Source of the DNA: Rhynchopus sp. YZ270_cl-10
Lineage: Eukaryota; Euglenozoa; Diplonemea; Diplonemida; Diplonemidae
DNA: 64,000 bases
Direction of reading: 5' to 3'
Assembly: GCA_964035575.1 (NCBI GenBank)
Contig: OZ037873.1
Coordinates: 310,001-374,000, forward strand
Below, piece after piece: positions 56,103 to 64,000 of this stretch. Every line of letters begins with the position of its first letter. Position 1 is the first letter of the stretch. The translations under genes were made by a program, and so were the position numbers. A model generated the notes under the pieces. The model was not told the origin of the DNA, made no database searches, and was given only the letters and a program-made list of their open reading frames with translations.

Positions 56103-57075
56103 AAGGGGGGGTAGACCTATTATTACAGTAGACCTATTATTCCGTAATAATAGGTCCACCGTTTTTGGCCTTTTATTTAAAGTTTAACTTTTGAAAGTTT
56201 AAAAAATTTTAAGTTTAACTGTAATAATAGGTGTGACCCTAAGGTGGTAGGGTGGGTTGGCGGTGTGAGAACCATGCGTGGGCCCCACACGGCATGCGTT
56301 TGGCAACCACACGTTGTGGTTAACGCCTGCATAGCATGTGCAGAGCGTTGTGTGTAACGCAAAGACACAAAGGGGTTTGCCCATGGGGACGAGTTTGAGC
56401 AGCCCACCGAAGGTGGGCTGCGTTTGGTAACCACTCGTTCCCTTGCTTGGGTTCCTTTTTTGCGTTTGGTAACCTCGTAGCCTTGCTTGGGTTCCTTTCG
56501 TTGCGTACAGATCGGTTGCGTTGTGCTGGTTGTGTTTGTTTCCACATGTTCGTGGGTACCTGTTGGTTTCTTTTCAGATCTTTGCATACCACGATCAAGA
56601 GGGAGTGGTAAGGATTAGCAAAACTAAATTGCATCAAGGATACAATTGAGCTCGTTGTCGCTGTCGATCTCCAAAGGCTCTATCACATCGTGATCGAGGT
56701 CAACGACAGGGATCGGCTCATCTTCCATCTCCACATCCACATCCAGAGACTCATCCAGAGACTCATCCAGATCCACGTATTGAGGCTCTGGTTTAGGCGG
56801 TGCAGACACAATCACAGGAGAGTCAGAGCCAGACATGTTTTAAAAGTTGGAATGATTTTGTCTTGTAATCCTGACAGGACTATTGACTATGTGGGGGCGG
56901 TAAGGGGGTAATAGGTGGAATAGGTGTAATAGGTGTAATAGGTGTAATAGTGGTTAAATAGCGCTTAAATAGCACTGTAATAATAGGTCATTAAACTTTT
57001 CAAAAGTTAAACTTTTTTGGGATTTTTCAGGAAAAAAAAATTTTTTAAGGTGTAATAATAGGTCTGCTCCCCCTT
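56103..57075. mobile_element. TA-duplication element carrying a 70-aa ORF
   Basis: 973 bp; termini AAGGGGGGGTAGACCTATTA / TAATAGGTCTGCTCCCCCTT are inverted repeats with TA outside (56101-56102, 57076-57077). Subterminal taataggt words are iterated at both ends and aagtttaactttt runs are mirrored. The interior holds the 70-aa ORF and a GC-richer stretch with repeated tttggtaacc words. Confidence 0.85.
56624..56836 (-). CDS. Small acidic ORF inside the TA-duplication element
   Basis: 70 residues: MSGSDSPVIVSAPPKPEPQY, then VDLDESLDESLDVDVEMEDE, then PIPVVDLDHDVIEPLEIDSD and a short end. Extremely acidic, with two VDLD patches and a VVDLD-hydrophobic pattern like SUMO-interacting or activation-type motifs (inference). 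Start ATG at 56836. No homologue recognised. Confidence 0.45.
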   Translation of the reverse strand: MSGSDSPVIVSAPPKPEPQYVDLDESLDESLDVDVEMEDEPIPVVDLDHDVIEPLEIDSDNELNCILDAI

Positions 57076-57696
57076 TACTTTCTATTCAAAAGAACAGAAC
57101 AGCATTTGAGGGGGTGCAATTAAAAAGAAAAAGAAGGTTGGTAAGATGTGATCCTGCACTACGTGCTTGATCAATCTTTAAAAAAAAAAGAAACTAGAAG
57201 ATGAACCTAGGCCTCGTGTGCTTAGTCACCTAACAAAAAAAAATAAAAAATAAAAGAGGAACGAGCATTCCCGGATGAAGAAACCACCATAACCCATCAC
57301 TACACCCCCTAATAATTAGAACAGAATGACATAGGATGAAGAAGGAAAAAAATAATGAAAGATGAGGCGAAACGAAAGAGAACGAAACAACAAAATGCAG
57401 TTTTATGTTTTTCCCTTTCTTGTATCCCTCTTCTTCCCCCGAAAATGTTGTCGGGATAATGGAATTAACAACATTTTTCCCTTTTTCTTTTTTTTGGTTG
57501 TGTACAACCTCCACTGCACTTTTTGCTTCCCCTTTTCGTGGAAAGAGTGCGGAGGAATGACACGTTTTTTTTTTTTTTTTTTTGCTTTTGTTTTTTAGTT
57601 TTGTTTTGAGTTGGGGAGGGTAGAAAAGTACGCGGTCAGAGAGCCGACGTATTTACTTTGATTTTTGTCGTTTTCTTTTTTTTTTTTTTTTTTTTA
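57076..57696. other. Intergenic with two hairpin motifs
   Basis: Two cttagtcac-type hairpins sit in tandem at 57141-57176 (diverged: gtgatcctgcactacgtgct) and 57196-57234 (gatgaacctaggcctcgtg). Otherwise homopolymer runs. Confidence 0.5.
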
Positions 57697-57779
57697 CCAC
57701 CTGATTTTTACCCCGCGGATAGGCCCGGATAGGTCCGGATAGGCGCGGATAGGTCCGGATAGGCCCGTGCAAAATCTTG

Positions 57780-58072
57780 CGACGAAATTAGCACACCATT
57801 GAACGACTGGTCACGCGCACTATCCTTCGTCTTTTTTGTCGGAAAATAGACCGCATCACGTTCTGCACACCTCTGGATCTTCTTCGCTACGTTAGTGCGA
57901 TACGCGCAGAGGGAGGGGTCCACCCCTTTGCTCCCGTGAACTTGTACTGTTTGTCCGATGTTTTCTTTGGCACAAGAGTGATGAACGGTGTTTGAGTGAG
58001 TCCAAACACATCCTTCTCAGGCAAAGAGTAATAAGAGGTTGTGAGACGCTCGGGACGCTGCGAATGCAGCAT
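57780..58072 (-). pseudogene. Protein-like segment inside the large element
   Basis: Two overlapping minus-strand frames of non-repetitive composition: HSQRPERLTTSYYSLPEKDV and onward, then CAYRTNVAKKIQRCAERDAV and FPTKKTKDSARDQSFNGVLI in another frame. They look like one frameshifted coding region of about 100 residues. Family not recognised; it could be a transposon protein remnant or captured host exon. Confidence 0.3.
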
Positions 58073-58237
58073 GCAGAACTGAAAGGCAGTGTTGAAACCA
58101 GAAGATTACAGATGGCGGGTCAGACGCTGTGTCACTTACCCCATGCATCGGTAGATGAGAGCCAGCACCTTCAGAGCAGTGAACACAACACTGGGCGCAA
58201 AATTCATGTGCCAAAAGGCAACAAAACCCTACAAGGA

Positions 58238-59208
58238 GTACACAGTACACAGTACACAGTACACAGTACACAGTACACAGTACACAGTACACAGTACACA
58301 GTACACAGTACACAGTACACAGTACACAGTACACAGTACACAGTACACAGTACACAGTACACAGTACACAGTACACAGTACACAGTACACAGTACACAGT
58401 ACACAGTACACAGTACACAGTACACAGTACACAGTACACAGTACACAGTACACAGTACACAGTACACAGTACACAGTACACAGTACACAGTACACAGTAC
58501 ACAGTACACAGTACACAGTACACAGTACACAGTACACAGTACACAGTACACAGTACACAGTACACAGTACACAGTACACAGTACACAGTACACAGTACAC
58601 AGTACACAGTACACAGTACACAGTACACAGTACACAGTACACAGTACACAGTACACAGTACACAGTACACAGTACACAGTACACAGTACACAGTACACAG
58701 TACACAGTACACAGTACACAGTACACAGTACACAGTACACAGTACACAGTACACAGTACACAGTACACAGTACACAGTACACAGTACACAGTACACAGTA
58801 CACAGTACACAGTACACAGTACACAGTACACAGTACACAGTACACAGTACACAGTACACAGTACACAGTACACAGTACACAGTACACAGTACACAGTACA
58901 CAGTACACAGTACACAGTACACAGTACACAGTACACAGTACACAGTACACAGTACACAGTACACAGTACACAGTACACAGTACACAGTACACAGTACACA
59001 GTACACAGTACACAGTACACAGTACACAGTACACAGTACACAGTACACAGTACACAGTACACAGTACACAGTACACAGTACACAGTACACAGTACACAGT
59101 ACACAGTACACAGTACACAGTACACAGTACACAGTACACAGTACACAGTACACAGTACACAGTACACAGTACACAGTACACAGTACACAGTACACAGTAC
59201 ACAGTACA
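58238..59208. repeat. Heptamer tandem array TACACAG
   Basis: About 139 copies of the same 7-bp unit found at 24481 and 46869, entirely within the inverted-repeat element 57697-59366. Stop-free in all six frames, giving spurious 330-400-codon frames. Confidence 0.97.
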
Positions 59209-59366
59209 AAAATAGTTTTTTTCTGATTTTTCGACCCCGCGGATAGGCGCGGATAGGTCCGGATAGGTCCGGATAGGTCCGGATAGGCCCGGATATGGCC
59301 GGATAGGGCAAGGATAGACCGGATAGGGCCAAAAGCCGGTTTTTTTTTTGGGGCAAAATCAGGTGG

Positions 59367-59795
59367 TTTTAGTCGCTTTTTTTGAAAAAAAAAATGCTAT
59401 TTCTTGTTTCATGGAAAGAGAATGACGAGCACCAGTACGTTACCAACGCAACGTTCACTGGGAGAAACCGAATACGGCACGTACGCACACACACACACAC
59501 ACACACCACTTGTTTCCTCCAAAAAAATGCTGAAACAATACAAACACCACTTTCTCTAAAACTTTGGGGAGGGGAAAAAAGCACCACATATATTTTCCTC
59601 ACCAAAAAAAACAAAGTTATTAATGCACCTCCGACTGACCCACGTACGATGCCAGCCTCCGGATGAATCCGGATGAAAGCGCAAGTTGGAAAATCCTAAG
59701 GTCATACTGAGCTCACCCACCCTAAAAAAAGGTCTGGAAAGTTGATGAAATGAACCTAGCCTCTGTGCTTTAGTCAAACCTTTTGAAAAGGAGGA
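59367..59795. other. Region 3' of the cyclase gene
   Basis: CA-repeat at 59487-59505. 59626-59690 repeats the cacctccgactgac .. gatgccagcc word of 53655-53705. A gaacctagcctctgtgcttt hairpin variant lies at 59743-59780, about 20 bp beyond the cyclase stop. Confidence 0.5.
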
Positions 59796-62700
59796 TCACA
59801 ACCGTACTGCAGCCCGCAACCCTGTCTGCGACTTCAACATCTCTGCTACTGTCTGCAGTACTTCGTCCTCTTTGGAGTATGTTGCGATCTTGAAGTGGTC
59901 TTTCTTCTCAAAGGCATCGATGTACTCGTCGGTCCAGCCCCAGTTAGCTTGGTGGGTGACTTGGGTGAGTTCGTCTTCCTGTCCCCAGCGGTCAGAACCG
60001 GTGTCGGTACGTACTTCATAGACCACGACAGACTCGCCAGGTCGGTTCTTCACGTCCCAGATGTCAACGGGGCGGCAGTTGCGTTTCAAGTTTTCGTCGG
60101 AAAACGCAGTAGACCCTTGCCTAGGGACGGCGCCGTGCAAGCAGTACACCCCCAACAGCGCTGCGCTCGAAGACAAATGCCCCGACAGATCCACCGCAGC
60201 ACCAACACACGTGATAAACTTCTGCATCGTGTTCCCAACGTTCCCATACAGCACCGATCCGGTTGCCACCCCAATTGAAAACGTTCTGTAGAACTCAGGC
60301 TTGTCCACAATCGAAGAGCGGAGCAGACGGAGGAAGCGGAAGCCACCTTCGAGGTGGTTTGCGCAGGGCCGTGCGGTGTTCCAGGATGCCTGCACGGAGC
60401 AGGAGAGGACGGACACGACGGTGCCTTCGGAGCGATCGAGGCAGGAGAGCACCTTCCCGAGGCCGTCGTTCGCGGTGGCCATGGCCTCCTGGGATTCGGT
60501 TGCGGTCTCGATTGCGACGCCGATGCGTGCGAGGGTTGCCTCGTTCTTGAGCTCGTATTTGTTCATGCGGTGTTTGCGCATGCGGCCGCCAGAGTTGCGT
60601 GACACAGACGACGCACCACTGGAGCGGCGGTCCAGGTCACGCTCCTTCCCAACAGGCACCGCATTGCTCAAGGACCCCCGCTTCCTCCGTGAAATCTCCT
60701 GCTTCACATACACCGCACGCAACGCAAGCTTCACAGGAACCAACACCGCCAAAAACGACTGCGACGCGACACCCTTCAAATCAACCTTCCCAATGTTGTA
60801 AAGCGAGCACGGCACGCTCAGTCCACTGAAATCACCGCCCGCAGTCTCGACAGACACGGTTTCGATGTTGGTCAGCGATTTTGCGTCGAGGACTTCGTCA
60901 AGGACTTCTTTTGATACGGTGACTGCACCGGCAATGCCCACAGATTCGACACGGCTTGCTTTGTTGACTGTGGACCCGAAGTAGTCGTACCTGCCAGTAA
61001 CAGGGTTGAACTCGACATCGGCGTCTCCGAAGTTGATGCCGATGCGGATGCGCAGACCACGCAGCTTCGCAACCTCGTCGGTCCTGCACAACGGATGCTC
61101 GAGGACGTCCTGCGTCCACTCACTCTCAAACAGCATCTCCTGCACGTGCAACGAAAAGTCGCACGCCTTATGCGCACTGTCAAACGCCACCATATAAGCA
61201 TCGCCAATAGTCTTCACCTCGTACCCCCCAAACAGGTCAATGCTGTCGCGGATCACCTTGTTGTGTGTCTTCAGGGCAAGCTTCATCCCTGGGCACGACT
61301 CCCACAGCTGTGTCGAGGCCTGCACGTCGGTGAACACAATGGCGACTACCCCGGTGCGCATGCCTGTGGTGATGATGTGTTGCAGCATTGGCAGTACATT
61401 TGTCAAAAGGTTATAGGTAATAGGGAAATGTGTCGGTTGGATCAAAAGGGTTGAGAAGCCTCTCGTTTAATTAAAAAAGGGGGTAGGGTGGGGTGTATAC
61501 CTGGCGGGAGGCCGTTCTCTCTCTCGGGTGCCTGTGGAACCCACTGCATGTTCTCGAAGAGTGCATCGGGGAGGAAGGGGCGGTAGCTCTCGAGGTTCTC
61601 AAGCATCTGCTTCATGGCGGTGTACATGAGGTCGAGTTCTGCGATGACGGAGTGCTTCTCAGGGATGGCCTGTACACGCATCACAGCTGCATCGGACATG
61701 GCAGATGCAACCGAGGCAAAGGGCTTTGTCAGCAGCTCGTTGAACACAATGAACAGCAGAATTGAGAGCAGCCCCAGACACACCAACACCAGCACACTCT
61801 CGCTAATGATCTGCCTCAGGCGGTTCTCTGTGTTCTTCTCCTGCGTGGCGAGGTTCTTCCGCGTGACCTGGTTGTTCGCATCGACCATCCCCATGATGGT
61901 CTGCCTCGGGATCAAAACCCCAATGCCCCAGGACACCCCTGCGGAGAGGTCTGTGTGTCTGGACACGGTCGACACGTCTGCGTACCAATCCTTTACGGGG
62001 ACGTACCTTTTGAACTGTCCCGTTTCGTGCAGGTTTGCGGCCTCCTGTCTCTCCATGGAAATGTTGAACATGTGAACATCCTCAATCAAGCCGTTGAAGA
62101 AGCGCCCTGCAAGGTAGGCCTCCTCAGAGCTAGGTTCGTAGGTGTCCGACATGGTCGAGCTTGCGTGGAGCCTGCCGTCGTAGTACACAGCGCAGACACC
62201 GCGTTCGTAGTCGACAACTGCGGTGAGGGTGTGTGGTTCGTTCGCAGACACGCCGTTGGGCAGTGCGTTGACGCGGCAACCGGAGGACAGCGAGCCCAGC
62301 AGGAACATCCCGTTCGCGTTGAGCCGTGCAACGGAGTCCCCCGCACGCGAAGATGAGAACAGTTGCTGCGTGGTGGTGCTCGAACTCAATGCTTCGTCCG
62401 AAGTGAACCGCACGTGAATGGAGAACGAGCTGTGCAAGAACGCCTCCCGCTGCATGCAAGTGTAGGACGGTGTCGAGTCGAGTTGGAAGTTGAACGAGGC
62501 ACACTCCTTGGACGTGCCGGGGATCAGCATCGCAGTCTTGTATTGGTAGTGGTTCGACTCCCACGGAGCGCCAGGTGCGGAGGTGCGGGTTGCCTTGACG
62601 CGAGCGATGTCGGTGGTGAGGTTGCGGTAGATGTGGAGCACGTTCGTGCCGTCAAAGCGGAACGCCTTGCGTCCGTTGTTGGCCGTGAAGCAGTCCTGCC

Positions 62701-64000
62701 CGTCGACCCCACAGCTGCCACGCATCTCTGCGTCGTACTGCGTATCGCACTCATCCACAACAGCGTCGCTTGTTGTCGAGGCCCGCAGGCAGCCCACCGA
62801 AAACGACACGTCTGGGTAGTGTTCCTTCTGGTCAAAGCTCCCTGATGTGTCCTTCCCAGGCACCACCTCCTTCTGCTTCAAAAAGCTGCCCAGCGAGAGC
62901 AACTCGATGTTAGGGATGTTCGACAGTGTGTACGCCCCACGTTGCGTATCCATGCTCACCGTGAGCAGCTGGTAGGGGTAGTGGTGCTCTGCGTAGACGT
63001 TTGTCCCGAGGATCGAGTTCGTCTTCAGGTCGTACACAACGATGGTCTGGTTTGTGGAGGCGGCGGCGGCCAGGATGAGCTTGATCGTCGTGAGTGTGAT
63101 GCGCGCCTCAGCAACGCCGACGTAGGAGTTGGACCTGTTGTAGACAGGGGTGAAGACAGAGACAGGCATGGTGTAGTCGGTTATCTCTTCGAAGTACGTC
63201 TCAAGCGTCAGGTGCCACTGCATGAAGCCACGCGGCTTGCCGTTCACAAGGCCAAGAGGGTCGCCACGGCCAGCGCCAAGCTGCTTCATCGGGTCCCACG
63301 TCACCTGCTCTGTGCCGTACCACTCTTCGGAGATCCTGCGCTGCCCAGAATAGAAGTGCACTATCAGGCCGTAGTGGCTTCCGTTGTTGTTGGTCGCGAG
63401 GCCCGGGTTGCTGTGGTCGTTGGTGACGCTGTTTTCACCTCCACCTGCGTAGAAGCCTTCGGTGCTGAGCATTGTATAGGTCCAGCGGGAAGAGAGCGAC
63501 TGTTCCACGAAGGAGTCGAAATGGCTGTGGAATTTGTTCCACTCACCGTTAGTGTCAAGGTAGAGACTGGCGATGTTAGCCGCGACCAGCTCACCGTCGC
63601 TGATGAGGCTGTTTATGCCCTGCGCGACGCGGTTGATCGTCGAGATGCGGAGTTGCTTCGCCAGGTCGAGCACGTTGTCCGCCGCATTCAGGTACGTCGC
63701 ATCTGCGGCCTTGTTGCCGTTCTCCGTTGCCGCGTCTGTCGCCTCCTTCCCCGCAGTGTACGCCAACACAAACGCAACCGTCGCCATCGACAGCAGCAGC
63801 GACAGTGACAGCGAAATCGACGCCACCGATAGCGGTATCGAAAACTTCTTAGTCACCACATTGTCCGCAGCACCCCCCGCAGCCACCAACGTCGTCATCG
63901 GCTGCGCAGTCCTCCACCTGTGCACAAACTTCACCCCAATCGCCCCGGTTAACACCAGAATCAACACCAGACAGATGATCACACCGGCGTTGATTGTCAA
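59796..64000 (-). CDS. Receptor-type class III adenylate cyclase (5' partial)
   Basis: Exons 61501-64000 (open at the right edge) and 59796-61363, with a 137-bp phase-1 intron (donor GTATAC, acceptor CACCACAG). 1355 residues are visible, numbered here from the edge. Two membrane segments (5-25, 54-82), a long ectodomain with a LamG/concanavalin-like region (about 520-655, ending GLIEDVHMFNISMERQE), a third membrane segment (about 732-755) and a HAMP-like linker precede the catalytic domain (from 838). Key residues are present: metal Asp846 in FTDVQAS and Asp888 in KTIGD, adenine-selecting Lys884 and Asp960, and Asn967/Arg971 in VNKASRVES, so it should make cAMP. The C-terminal part holds a second, degenerate cyclase-like domain (SIGVATGSVLYGNVGN) without the catalytic set. 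The single-chain receptor layout resembles cyclases of Euglenozoa. The true start lies outside the window. Confidence 0.88.

Larger units (their letters stand above)
57697..59366. mobile_element. Large CCACCTGATT-family element with heptamer array
   Basis: 1.67 kb. Left end ccacctgatttttaccccgc, right end ggggcaaaatcaggtgg; TTTTA flanks both sides (57692-57696, 59367-59371). Both ends carry iterated cggataggtccggatagg words in mirrored order. Inside are ~430 bp of protein-like minus-strand sequence (e.g. LPEKDVFGLTQTPFITLVPK at about 57950-58020) and a 970-bp heptamer array. It may be a longer relative from which the short copies derive. Confidence 0.8.

Overview
Eukaryotic nuclear DNA from a unicellular organism. 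Genes have spliceosomal introns with GTATGT-like donors and CACAG-type acceptors. Coding islands are GC-rich and sit in AT-rich, homopolymer-rich intergenic DNA crowded with small inverted-repeat transposons. Every convincing gene lies on the minus strand, as in the directional gene clusters of Euglenozoa. A receptor-type class III adenylate cyclase, BspA-like LRRs and a tandem array of secreted beta-helix proteins would fit a diplonemid-like marine flagellate, but that placement is inference.

Layout. 1-22,700: tandem array of four minus-strand genes for a secreted right-handed beta-helix (pectin-lyase fold) protein: one start fragment at the left edge and three complete two-exon genes (3709-6536, 11444-14152, 19422-22250). 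A ~0.4-0.65 kb repeat block with a variable CAA microsatellite recurs near their 5' ends. An LRR/ubiquitin-like gene (7833-8726) and a decayed sirtuin pseudogene (16236-16870), next to a hAT-like element, lie between copies. 23,500-28,000: a small membrane protein gene, a heptamer-to-pentamer tandem array, a field of about two dozen GCGAAGC-tipped hairpins, and two tandem LSU rRNA fragments spanning the R2 target site. 28,000-39,735: motif-rich intergenic DNA, a pseudokinase gene (from 33576) and a three-exon TPR gene (36445-39735). 40,000-57,000: a graveyard of non-autonomous DNA transposons (hAT-like with perfect 8-bp target duplications, TA-duplication elements, foldback elements), two of which carry tiny ORFs (53 and 70 aa). 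57,697-59,366: a 1.67-kb inverted-repeat element carrying a ~970-bp heptamer array. 59,796-64,000: the 3' part of the adenylate cyclase gene, which runs off the right edge.

No operon logic is visible. The beta-helix proteins probably act outside the cell on polysaccharide; the cyclase, pseudokinase, TPR and LRR proteins look like sensing or scaffold parts with no shared pathway shown. The most unusual content is non-coding: several families of short dispersed motifs with conserved hairpins, rRNA fragments, GCGAAGC mini-hairpins, and a stop-free heptamer repeat at three loci.
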